This document shows, one piece after another, positions 52,526 to 60,162 of a stretch of DNA of 64,000 nt. Source of the DNA: Paenibacillus odorifer (GTDB taxonomy: Bacteria > Bacillota > Bacilli > Paenibacillales > Paenibacillaceae); the NCBI RefSeq assembly GCF_000758725.1, contig NZ_CP009428.1, positions 3,968,001 through 4,032,000 of the forward strand, in the 5' to 3' direction. The translations under genes were made by a program, and so were the position numbers. Every line of letters starts with the position of its first letter. Position 1 is the first letter of the stretch. The notes under the pieces were generated by a model, which was not told where the DNA came from, did no database searches, and saw nothing but the letters and a program-made list of their open reading frames with translations.

Positions 52526-53761
52526 ATGTTCAAATTCAGATCACATAATAAACAGAACATAGATCAATCCGTAGATAAACACGCTCTAATCTTCGGTTTG
52601 ATCTCTGTGTTTCTGTGCGGAATAGGCTTCAGTATCATCATGCCCGTTGTCCCCTTTTTAGTGCAGCCTTATATAAGCAATCCGGGAGAACAGGCTATAG
52701 TTGTCACACTGCTGACCTCTGTTTATGCAGTCTGCGTATTTTTTGCAGCCCCTGCACTTGGAGCTTTGAGTGACAAATACGGGCGTCGTCCATTACTTTT
52801 GGTATGCCTTTTAGGTTCCGCAATTGGGTACTTTGTTTTTGGGATAGGAGGAGCGTTATGGGTACTTTTTGTTGGACGCATAATAGAAGGTATAACAGGC
52901 GGAAGCATAGGTACTATCTTCGCCTATTTTGCTGATATCATTCCTCCAGAACAGAGAACTAAATACTTTGGCTGGGTGAGTGCGGTAGTAGGTGTAGGTA
53001 CCGTCATTGGTCCAACGCTAGGCGGATTACTTGCCAAGTTTGGTTATTCTGTACCCATGTATTTTGGAGCCATAATAACCTTATTGAATGTTCTTTACGG
53101 ATTCTTTTTTATGCCTGAGAGCCTTGACAAGAACAATAGACTGAAAGAAATTACCTTGGTAAGACTGAATCCATTTACACAGCTTGCAAGCATATTGTCC
53201 ATAAAAAACTTAAAAAGGCTACTGGTCTCAGCATTCTTACTTTGGATACCCAACGGATCTTTACAGGCTGTTTTTTCACAATTCACAATGGATACTTTCA
53301 GCTGGAAGCCTGCACTAATCGGACTGATGTTTTCAATTATGGGCTTCCAAGACATCCTTTCACAGGGTTTCATCATGCCTAAGCTTTTGCTGAAACTTAG
53401 TGATAAACAGATCGCAATTCTTGGAATGGTTTCGGAGATTATAGGCTACAGTCTCATTGCGCTATCTGCTTTGTTCTCATACTATCCGCTTTTTATCGCT
53501 GGAATGTTTATATTTGGTTTTGGGGATTCGATTTTTGGGCCTTCATTCAATGGGATGCTCTCCAAGTCTGTCGATTCTAGTGAACAAGGAAGGATTCAAG
53601 GAGGTAGCCAATCTATTCAGGCTTTAGCCAGAATGATTGGACCTGTCATTGGAGGTCAAATTTATGTATCACTTGGTCATGCCGCACCCGCTTTTATGGG
53701 GATGATCCTGATAGCTGCGGCAATATCCGTTTTGTATAAGGATACGCGTGTAAATATGTAA
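52526..53761 (+). CDS. MFS drug exporter (TetA-like, 12 TM)
   Basis: A 411-residue transporter with 12 helices. ALGALSDKYGRRPLLLVCLLG is the conserved loop between helices 2 and 3, and GPTLGGLLAKFG the antiporter motif in helix 5, so it is probably a proton-driven exporter of small toxic molecules. GAGGAG lies before the ATG. It is controlled with the MarR gene upstream. The substrate is unknown. Confidence 0.87.
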   Translation: MFKFRSHNKQNIDQSVDKHALIFGLISVFLCGIGFSIIMPVVPFLVQPYISNPGEQAIVVTLLTSVYAVCVFFAAPALGALSDKYGRRPLLLVCLLGSAIGYFVFGIGGALWVLFVGRIIEGITGGSIGTIFAYFADIIPPEQRTKYFGWVSAVVGVGTVIGPTLGGLLAKFGYSVPMYFGAIITLLNVLYGFFFMPESLDKNNRLKEITLVRLNPFTQLASILSIKNLKRLLVSAFLLWIPNGSLQAVFSQFTMDTFSWKPALIGLMFSIMGFQDILSQGFIMPKLLLKLSDKQIAILGMVSEIIGYSLIALSALFSYYPLFIAGMFIFGFGDSIFGPSFNGMLSKSVDSSEQGRIQGGSQSIQALARMIGPVIGGQIYVSLGHAAPAFMGMILIAAAISVLYKDTRVNM

Positions 53762-53813
53762 TCTTGCAATCTCATGTTACAATACAACCTGAACTTATAT
53801 TTTTAGAAGGCGG

Positions 53814-54575
53814 TTGATACTGTTGATTTACATCATCAAATTTGTATACAGCTTTGTGCTTCCTCCCGGTCTGTTTATCGTGCTTCTGCTAGGTCTAGTC
53901 ATTTGGTTATGGAAAAAAAACCGCCGGCCAGCACTAGTTCTACTCGGGGTTACACTATTAATGTATTTCTCCATGACACCCTTAGTCAGCGATGCGCTGA
54001 TCGGCAGTCTAGAACGGAAATATCCGCAGCCGGATACTTTGCAAGGAGATGTCATCGTCGTACTCGGCGGGGGCGCCAGCTCTGGCACACCGGATATAGA
54101 TGGCGAGGGCAATTTATACGGATCAGCAGCAAATCGCCTGCTTACTGCTGTTCGCCTCCATCGGCAGACAGGTCTGCCAATCTTATTTTCTGGCGGACAA
54201 GTATTCTCCGACAGTGGTAATGAAGCGGATATCGCGCAAAGACAACTACTGGGTCTCGGCATACCCGAAGAGGATATCCTGATCGAGAATCAATCCCTCA
54301 ACACGGAGCAAAACGCTGTAAATACCGCAGCCATCCTGCAACAAACCGGACTTAAAAAACCTATACTAGTTACTTCAGGTTTTCATATGTCCCGAGCGAT
54401 GTTGCACTTTAAGAATGCGGGGCTAACAGCGCAAGCCTATCCTACGGATTATATCGCCAGCGCTGATATTGCACTGCAGCCCGCCAAGTTCAGTCCCTCC
54501 CCAGGAGCGATCTCCACAACAGGGTTAGCATTGAAGGAATATTTAGGCCAGCTTGCTGCTCGGCTATTTGATTAG
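53814..54575 (+). CDS. YdcF-like DUF218 membrane protein
   Basis: A 253-residue protein with two N-terminal helices (about 5-25 and 32-52) and a DUF218 domain: VIVVLGGGASSG near 78, LLTAVRLHRQTGLPILFSGG, then NTEQNAVNTAAILQ and PILVTSGFHMSRAM. Relatives (SanA, YdcF, ElyC) act in envelope homeostasis, ElyC in undecaprenyl-phosphate recycling. The start is uncertain: AGAAGG at 53805-53810 is 3 nt from this TTG and 12 nt from a TTG at 53823. It converges on ybaK with a 12-bp overlap of coding ends. Confidence 0.82.
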   Translation: MILLIYIIKFVYSFVLPPGLFIVLLLGLVIWLWKKNRRPALVLLGVTLLMYFSMTPLVSDALIGSLERKYPQPDTLQGDVIVVLGGGASSGTPDIDGEGNLYGSAANRLLTAVRLHRQTGLPILFSGGQVFSDSGNEADIAQRQLLGLGIPEEDILIENQSLNTEQNAVNTAAILQQTGLKKPILVTSGFHMSRAMLHFKNAGLTAQAYPTDYIASADIALQPAKFSPSPGAISTTGLALKEYLGQLAARLFD

Positions 54576-55037
54576 TTCTGTAAACTTCGCATGCACAACC
54601 TCAGCGAGTAACTGTGGGGCTACGTCCATTTGCTGGCCAATCTTCCCAGCGCTGACAGCCATCGTGTCCAGCCCTTCTGCACTGCTGTCAATGAACGTAG
54701 GGTACAGCTTTTTCATTCCAACAGGTGAACAACCACCGCGGATATAGCCTGTCCATTTCTGCAGATCCTTTACTGGTAGCATCTCAATTTTTTTCTCTCC
54801 GGCGGCTTTGGCCGCCTTTTTGAGATCCAGCTCTTCGGCAACCGGGATAACAAATACATAAAGATTCGCACCGCTATGAGCGACCAACGTTTTAAAAACC
54901 GTCTCTGCCGCCTTTCCAATCTTCTCAGCCACAGCCGTGCCATGGATGAGTCCATCTTCATTGTCATAAGCGAACACTTTATAGCCGATTTTTTTGGCAT
55001 CCAGCATTCGCATTGCGTTGGTTTTGGTTACTTGCAT
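54564..55037 (-). CDS. ybaK: Cys-tRNA(Pro) deacylase
   Basis: A 157-residue YbaK/EbsC protein that hydrolyses tRNA(Pro) wrongly charged with cysteine. Characteristic segments are TVFKTLVAHSGANLYVFVIPV with the conserved lysine K45 or so, and YIRGGCSPVGMKKLYPTFID. The ATG with GTAGG 6 nt upstream is chosen; a frame six codons longer overlaps it. It stands alone on the minus strand. Confidence 0.9.
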   Translation of the reverse strand: MQVTKTNAMRMLDAKKIGYKVFAYDNEDGLIHGTAVAEKIGKAAETVFKTLVAHSGANLYVFVIPVAEELDLKKAAKAAGEKKIEMLPVKDLQKWTGYIRGGCSPVGMKKLYPTFIDSSAEGLDTMAVSAGKIGQQMDVAPQLLAEVVHAKFTELIK

Positions 55038-55085
55038 TGTTGACCTACCTTTCAATATCCTCTATTCCTTAACTTTATGATCAAA

Positions 55086-55119
55086 GAGGCCCCAAAGCTA
55101 ATATAGCTTTCAGGACCTC
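55086..55119 (-). terminator. Hairpin after the YolD-like gene
   Basis: GAGG.CC and the inner AAAGCT pair with AGCTTT and GG.CCTC, but the following T-run is weak. Confidence 0.5.
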
Positions 55120-55137
55120 CTGTTGCTGCCGTGCCCA

Positions 55138-55389
55138 TTAATCTCTGGGATAATTAACCTGCATGATATCCATAAAAGGAACTTTTATGATTTCTTCATG
55201 GTTACTGAGGTGTACTTTCCCGGTTCGCGAATCCATTTCCACGATCATGCCGCGTACCTCTTCTTCTTTTCCCCATACGGTCAATAAAATCTCAGAACCT
55301 TCTTGCTTAGCTTCAACTAACTGATTACCTAACTCCTCAAGCACAAATTCATCTCTTGTGGGCCGCTTGGCCACCTTTGCTTTTGCCAC
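55138..55389 (-). CDS. YolD-like small protein
   Basis: An 83-residue protein. LEELGNQLVEAKQEGSEILL, then VRGMIVEMDSRTGKVHL and IIKVPFMDIMQV match the beta-rich C-terminal domain of the YolD family, members of which often sit beside Y-family DNA polymerases. The N-terminal WAPF-type segment of full-length YolD is lacking. No polymerase gene is next to it here, but an Ada repair operon is. Function is unknown. Confidence 0.65.
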   Translation of the reverse strand: MAKAKVAKRPTRDEFVLEELGNQLVEAKQEGSEILLTVWGKEEEVRGMIVEMDSRTGKVHLSNHEEIIKVPFMDIMQVNYPRD

Positions 55390-55474
55390 ACTAATCCTCC
55401 AATAAGCTATTACGGATATTAAGTATATTAAATACTAAGTATGAATGCTCTCATTTATTATACCATGTTTCAGA

Positions 55475-56293
55475 TTAAGGCTCGAACCCCTTCTGGCTCA
55501 AGAATAGCTCCTCTTCGGAAAAAACTTGCTGAAGTCCTTCATACACTCTGCGATAGGCTGCAGGATCATACCAATCTTCCAGTTGCAGCTCTTCATATAG
55601 GGAATAAATCCCTAATCTCCGTGTGCGTTTGCCGCCGCTGCCGTCGCCCATAAAATAGTCATCCACACAGACTCTATCCACCAAAGCCCTTAAGGTCGCT
55701 GGAAAAGCTGGACTGCTTGGCAGTACTGGCGCTATAGTAGCTTGAACAGGGATGCCAGCTTCACGTAGAAGCTGTAACGTCTTCAGTCTTGCCGCAATGG
55801 GTGGAGCGCTTGGTGTGAATTTTTGCCGAATATCTTCACGGTCTGTTTCTATAGTTATACTTACTCGAACCTTATCCTCTAAACGTATTAATAAATCTAT
55901 ATCTCTGCGAACCAGCGGACTACGGGTCTGCACGAATAGGAAATCGGGCGGGTCTTGTACCATAACCTCCAGTAAAGATCTCGTCACCTGTTCCTTGTGC
56001 TCTACCGGTTGATAGGGATCTGTGCTTGACGACATAAAAATAGAGACGGGACCTTTCGCCTTCGCTTTGTGCAGTTCTTTTTGTAAAATCACAGCCGCTT
56101 CTTGTTTAACATCTACCCACGTCCCCCACTCCTCTTTGCGGAACAGCGAGACAGGCATCTGGCGCACATAACAATAGGAACAGCCGTAAGTGCAGCCCGT
56201 ATATGGATTTAAGGAATGACTGTAGCCTGACAGATAACCTGTTCCTTTATTCAGCAAGGTTTTTGGGGAGGTGTAATTGGACTCTATTTTCAT
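55475..56293 (-). CDS. Radical SAM protein, spore-photoproduct-lyase-like
   Basis: A 272-residue radical SAM enzyme with C34-x3-C38-x2-C41 (CTYGCSYC) for the 4Fe-4S cluster, followed by SSSTDPYQPVE and SITIETDREDIRQKFTPSAP, typical of the SPL-like family. SPL repairs UV photoproducts in spore DNA; this relative is shorter than true SplB (about 340) and lacks its N-terminal domain. It overlaps the alkyltransferase gene as ATGA, so it belongs to the DNA-repair operon. Its substrate is not established. Confidence 0.82.
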   Translation of the reverse strand: MKIESNYTSPKTLLNKGTGYLSGYSHSLNPYTGCTYGCSYCYVRQMPVSLFRKEEWGTWVDVKQEAAVILQKELHKAKAKGPVSIFMSSSTDPYQPVEHKEQVTRSLLEVMVQDPPDFLFVQTRSPLVRRDIDLLIRLEDKVRVSITIETDREDIRQKFTPSAPPIAARLKTLQLLREAGIPVQATIAPVLPSSPAFPATLRALVDRVCVDDYFMGDGSGGKRTRRLGIYSLYEELQLEDWYDPAAYRRVYEGLQQVFSEEELFLSQKGFEP

Positions 56294-56823
56294 ATATCTG
56301 CTGTATACTCTCCTCTCTCCAATTGGAGTAGCTTGGTCTTCATATCCAAACCACCCCGGTATCCTGTTAATGTCCCATTCTTACCAATAACCCGGTGGCA
56401 GGGCACCGTAATCAGAATCGGATTCGCACCAATGGCAGTCCCTACCGCGCGCACCGCAGCTGGTTTTTGAATATGTGTAGCAATATCCGAATAGGACCAG
56501 GTTTGCCCATATGGAATTTCACATAACGCCTTCCATACCGCAAGCTGAAAAGGAGTACCCTGATAATCAAAAGGAATGCCGAAGCTCTGCCGGTTCCCTT
56601 GCAAATATTCACTAAGCTCCCTCACATAAGGCGCCATCTTCTCATCGTCCTGCACCAGTTCACTCCCCGGAAAACGACGTCTAACCCATTCACTTAATTC
56701 CTCAAAGGGTTGCTGCTGCGAACCCACATAACTTAACCCCTTCTCTGTGGCAGCAATATAAAAACTCCAGTCCTTATCGGTTAATAATGTCCAGTATAGA
56801 ATAGCATTTGTTTTATTCTCCAT
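56290..56823 (-). CDS. ogt: Methylated-DNA-protein-cysteine methyltransferase
   Basis: A 177-residue O6-alkylguanine-DNA alkyltransferase. PCHRVIG (141-147) holds the acceptor C142; YSDIATHI and AVRAVGTAIGANP form the DNA-binding helix-turn-helix and arginine finger. It takes the alkyl group irreversibly. It overlaps the Ada gene by 11 bp and the SPL-like gene by 4 bp. It corresponds to the AdaB partner of a split Ada system. Confidence 0.92.
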   Translation of the reverse strand: MENKTNAILYWTLLTDKDWSFYIAATEKGLSYVGSQQQPFEELSEWVRRRFPGSELVQDDEKMAPYVRELSEYLQGNRQSFGIPFDYQGTPFQLAVWKALCEIPYGQTWSYSDIATHIQKPAAVRAVGTAIGANPILITVPCHRVIGKNGTLTGYRGGLDMKTKLLQLERGEYTADI

Positions 56824-57433
56824 GATTCGGTCCCTCCAAAATAAAATCAGAAGCCAACGTTACTTTCTGTTTGTTAAGCTGACGAAACTGTGTGGGCGTA
56901 TACCCCGTTTTTTTCTTATATAAAGTAATAAAATATGACGTATTGGGCAGACCCACGCGTAATGCAATCTCAGCAACTGCCTGCTCTGTAGTAAGCAAAT
57001 AATCAGATGCCTTAGCGATTCTCTTTTGCTGTATATAATCCACGGGAGTGATTCCTGTTACTTTTTTAAAGGTTCGATGTAAATGATAAGGACTGCCATG
57101 ACATACCTCAGCTAACGTTTCAAGGGAGAGGGGGGCCATATAATTATGATCAATGTATTCCGTCATCACAGCTACCCATTCCTTATCAGGAAGACGCTCA
57201 CCTGTCGGTTTACATCTTTTGCAAGGACGAAATCCGGCAGCCAGCGCTTGTTCAGCATTCTGAAAAACACACGCATTCTCCCGATTGGGTGCTTTGGATT
57301 TGCAAGAGGGTCGACAAAAAATTCCTGTAGTCTTCACCGCATAAAAAAATATGTCGTTATAAGCAACATCGTTTTGCAAAATAGCCTGCCATTGCTCCTC
57401 AGTCATTTGTTCCTCATCTTCAATCCTGTTCAT
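56813..57433 (-). CDS. adaA: Ada-type methylphosphotriester sensor and activator (AdaA)
   Basis: A 206-residue protein. The N-terminal Ada domain binds zinc with C40, C44, C71 and C74 (GIFCRPSC, then FRPCKRC); C40 is the methyl acceptor. The C-terminal AraC helix-turn-helix (about 95-190) includes SPYHLHRTFKKVTG and AEIALRVGLPNTSYFITLYKKKTG. On methylation it would activate its own operon. The start is the ATG with GAGGTGAAGG upstream. A consensus -10 TATAAT lies only 20 bp before it (57458-57453) without a -35 box, fitting an activator-dependent promoter. Confidence 0.9.
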   Translation of the reverse strand: MNRIEDEEQMTEEQWQAILQNDVAYNDIFFYAVKTTGIFCRPSCKSKAPNRENACVFQNAEQALAAGFRPCKRCKPTGERLPDKEWVAVMTEYIDHNYMAPLSLETLAEVCHGSPYHLHRTFKKVTGITPVDYIQQKRIAKASDYLLTTEQAVAEIALRVGLPNTSYFITLYKKKTGYTPTQFRQLNKQKVTLASDFILEGPNHGE

Positions 57434-57646
57434 CGCCTTCACCTCTAATGCAATTATACCCCTGAGCAGGCTCATCTGTACTCAATTTGGAATGGAAAAG
57501 CAAGATAGTGAAATCCAAAAGGGTGAGATTGCTCGTAATTACACTTTGTTTAGCGAATACGCACTACCTTTGTCAACCGTGCAGGGAGCCGCTGCTGGAC
57601 AACGAATATTACTCATAACATGACTACGTGAACTGGAGGAATCGAA
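57434..57646. promoter_or_regulatory. Divergent promoter region ada / RacA-like gene
   Basis: It contains the leftward TATAAT of the ada operon at 57458-57453. I find no clear promoter for the rightward gene, nor an evident Ada box. Confidence 0.35.
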
Positions 57647-58189
57647 ATGGATATTCTAAAAACAAAAGATGCCGCAGAGCTGATGTCAGTTAGTATAACA
57701 ACAATTAAACGTTGGGCTGCCATGTTCCCTGATTTTTTTCCAAAAGACCGATTTGGCCATTATGTTTTCTCAGAGCAGCAAATCGACCTGCTCAATCATA
57801 TTAAAGACCGTATTAATCACGGAGAAGCCTTGGAATGTATACAACTCACACTCACGAATGAGCAGCAAATTGCCACATCACAACAGGAAAATCCACTACA
57901 GCACACAGATGCTGAGCCTATGAAGGATATCTTGTCTCGTATCAACAATGTTGAACGTGCACTCGATCAAAAAGCCGACGAAGTAGTATTGATACAACTG
58001 CTACAGCAGCGTGAGGAGCTTGAGGATCTACGAATAATGATCAAGCAAATAGCGGCATCCATAGAACCGTTGCAAGTGTCTAACGGCAAACCGCTCACCT
58101 CTTATGAAAATTCCCAGTCCACTACCACTACCAGGCTAACGGCTCCGCCAAGAAAACGCGGCCTATTACGTTCTTTATTTTTCTTTTAA
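57647..58189 (+). CDS. MerR-like DNA-binding protein resembling RacA
   Basis: A 180-residue protein. The first 65 residues are a MerR-type winged helix (KTKDAAELMSVSITTIKRWA, then GHYVFSEQQIDLL). Residues 90-140 are predicted coiled coil (SRINNVERALDQKADEVVLI), and the basic C-terminus ends RKRGLLRSLFFF. The layout is like the chromosome-anchoring protein RacA of Bacillus, whose C-terminal end contacts the cell pole. The C-terminal hydrophobic tip could serve as a membrane or DivIVA contact. GGAGG precedes the ATG. A plain regulator cannot be excluded. Confidence 0.65.
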   Translation: MDILKTKDAAELMSVSITTIKRWAAMFPDFFPKDRFGHYVFSEQQIDLLNHIKDRINHGEALECIQLTLTNEQQIATSQQENPLQHTDAEPMKDILSRINNVERALDQKADEVVLIQLLQQREELEDLRIMIKQIAASIEPLQVSNGKPLTSYENSQSTTTTRLTAPPRKRGLLRSLFFF

Positions 58190-58198
58190 GCCTGAAAT

Positions 58199-58238
58199 GT
58201 AAAAAAAGAACCTACTTCAGACAATCCCGAAGTAGATT
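58199..58238 (-). terminator. Terminator of aspA
   Basis: CTACTTC pairs with GAAGTAG (outer bases extend it) and runs leftwards into seven T residues. Confidence 0.72.
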
Positions 58239-58265
58239 CATATAAGTAAAAACATATTTAGGATC

Positions 58266-58307
58266 TCCCCCTGTCACCCTAAACGGTGGCGAGGGGTTTG
58301 CTTTTTC
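58266..58307 (+). terminator. Terminator of the RacA-like gene
   Basis: CCCCCTGTCACC pairs with GGTGGCGAGGGG, followed by TTTGCTTTTT. Confidence 0.7.
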
Positions 58308-58337
58308 CTAACAATAAGCTCGATCCTCCGGAACATT

Positions 58338-59762
58338 CTACTCTTTATGCAATAAAGCTGCTCCTGCAATCCCCGGATGTGTCATTTCGTAAGGATCCAG
58401 AATCAGATTAAGCTCTTCTTCGGTTAGCACATTATATTTAATGCACAATTCCCGTACAGATTCCCCAGTCAAAATCGCCTCTCTAGCAATCCGCGATACC
58501 ACTTCATACCCCAGATGCGGGTTCACAGCCGTAATGATTCCGACACTCCGCTCCACGTCCCGCTCAAGCTTTTCCTTATTGGCTTCAATCCCAGCCAGAC
58601 AGAAGTCTGTGAAGACTTGGAAGGAATTGTTCATGATACTGATGGACTGAATGAGATTGAACACAAGCACAGGCTCCATAACATTCAGCTCCAGTTGACC
58701 CGCTTGGGAAGCCAGACAGATCGTATGATCGTTCCCTATGACTTGAAAAGCCACCTGATTGATGACCTCTGCCATAACCGGGTTAACTTTACCCGGCATA
58801 ATTGAAGATCCAGGCTGGCGTGCAGGCAATGAAATCTCATTAAACCCAGTACGCGGACCGGAGGCCATCAATCGCAGATCATTAGCGATCTTGGACATGT
58901 TCATCATGCATACTTTTAGGGCAGCAGACACTTCTGTATATGCATCTGTATTTTGGGTGGCATCGACGAGATGATCTGCCGTTACGAGCGGCAATTCACT
59001 GATCTCAGCTAAGTGCTCTACAACCAATTCAATATAACGAGGATCAGCATTTAATCCTGTACCTACTGCTGTTGCCCCCATATTGACTTCATACAGATGA
59101 TGGCGTGTATGTTCAATACGTTTGATATCTCTTTCCAGCACTCTGCGATAAGCCTCGAATTCTTGACCCAGACGAATCGGCACTGCATCTTGAAGATGTG
59201 TCCGGCCCATTTTTATCACAGGATCGAATTCATCCGCTTTTACCGCAAACACATCATGCATTCTGTGCATCGTTACAAGCAGCTGCTCCAGCAGTGAAAG
59301 TGTGGCAATATGAATTGCCGTCGGGAACGCATCATTTGTAGACTGCGCCATATTTACATGTGAATTGGGGCTTAAGTGACGATAGTCTCCTTTTTCATGG
59401 CCAAGCAGTTCTAAAGCACGGTTAGCAATAACCTCATTCGCATTCATATTTAACGAGGTACCCGCACCACCCTGAATAGGATCTACAATAAATTGCTCAT
59501 GCCATTGACCCTCGATGATTTCTTCTGCTGCTTTCACTACAACCTCTCCAAGCCCTCCATAGAGACGGCCAACTTCCATATTTGCAAGCGCAGCGGCTTT
59601 TTTTACAATCCCCATCGCTTTGATTAACTCTTTGTGAACCCGATAGCCCGTAATAGGAAAGTTCTCGACTGCGCGTAGTGTCTGAATCCCATAATAAGCG
59701 TTCTTATCTACCTGTTTACTGCCTAGAAAGTCATTTTCTACACGAAATTCAGTTTCAATCAC
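58338..59762 (-). CDS. aspA: Aspartate ammonia-lyase
   Basis: A 474-residue aspartase, which converts L-aspartate to fumarate and ammonia. GSSIMPGKVNP (318-328) is the fumarase/aspartase signature with the catalytic serine, and GRTHLQDAVPIRLGQE, STNDAFPTA and GGAGTSLNMNANE are the other active-site segments. GTG 59762 is chosen (GAGGG 8 nt upstream), giving MIETEFRVENDFLG as in relatives; upstream ATGs have no ribosome-binding site. A cre-like AGTAAGCGCAATCA lies at 59808-59821 (12 of 14), hinting at carbon control. Confidence 0.92.
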   Translation of the reverse strand: MIETEFRVENDFLGSKQVDKNAYYGIQTLRAVENFPITGYRVHKELIKAMGIVKKAAALANMEVGRLYGGLGEVVVKAAEEIIEGQWHEQFIVDPIQGGAGTSLNMNANEVIANRALELLGHEKGDYRHLSPNSHVNMAQSTNDAFPTAIHIATLSLLEQLLVTMHRMHDVFAVKADEFDPVIKMGRTHLQDAVPIRLGQEFEAYRRVLERDIKRIEHTRHHLYEVNMGATAVGTGLNADPRYIELVVEHLAEISELPLVTADHLVDATQNTDAYTEVSAALKVCMMNMSKIANDLRLMASGPRTGFNEISLPARQPGSSIMPGKVNPVMAEVINQVAFQVIGNDHTICLASQAGQLELNVMEPVLVFNLIQSISIMNNSFQVFTDFCLAGIEANKEKLERDVERSVGIITAVNPHLGYEVVSRIAREAILTGESVRELCIKYNVLTEEELNLILDPYEMTHPGIAGAALLHKE

Positions 59763-60103
59763 TGTTATATCCCTCGCATTCATTATGATTAGGTTTATTA
59801 GAAAATAAGTAAGCGCAATCATTTCTATCTCACTTAGATATTAACCTTTATTGTGACAAATGTCTCTCAGAAAAATAGGGTCTAATGTAATTAATTACTA
59901 TTTAGTAACCTAACACCGCTATTCTAAAGGGAAATGTGCTTAGGGAGGATTGAATTACCAAATCGTTAGGTCTAGTTTATCCAGATAAATTGTCGCTCAC
60001 CCCAATTATAAGTATTTTGGACAAAATCACGTTTACGGATACTTAGGTATCTATTGCGGGCTGTGCAATGGGGCATCACATCCTTTCATGTACCTCCTTA
60101 TTA
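59763..60103. other. Intergenic region upstream of aspA
   Basis: It should hold the aspA promoter, which I cannot place with confidence. A 12-codon frame with a good AAGGAGG (60051-60089, leftward) is present but is too short to call. No riboswitch or repeat is recognised. Confidence 0.4.
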
Positions 60104-60127
60104 AAGAAGCCGGCCAAAAAGGCCGAC
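60104..60127 (-). terminator. Terminator of the lyase-like gene
   Basis: GTCGGCC and GGCCGGC pair around a TTTTT loop and are followed leftwards by TTCTTTAA. Confidence 0.65.
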
Positions 60128-60162
60128 TCGGATTACTATTTATCACAGCAATTGTGTATTTT

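Noticed and set aside
60051..60089. Leftward 12-codon frame behind a strong AAGGAGG
   Set aside because: The spacing to ATG is only 3 nt, it lies just after a terminator, and nothing downstream would be coupled to it. Kept only as a remark.
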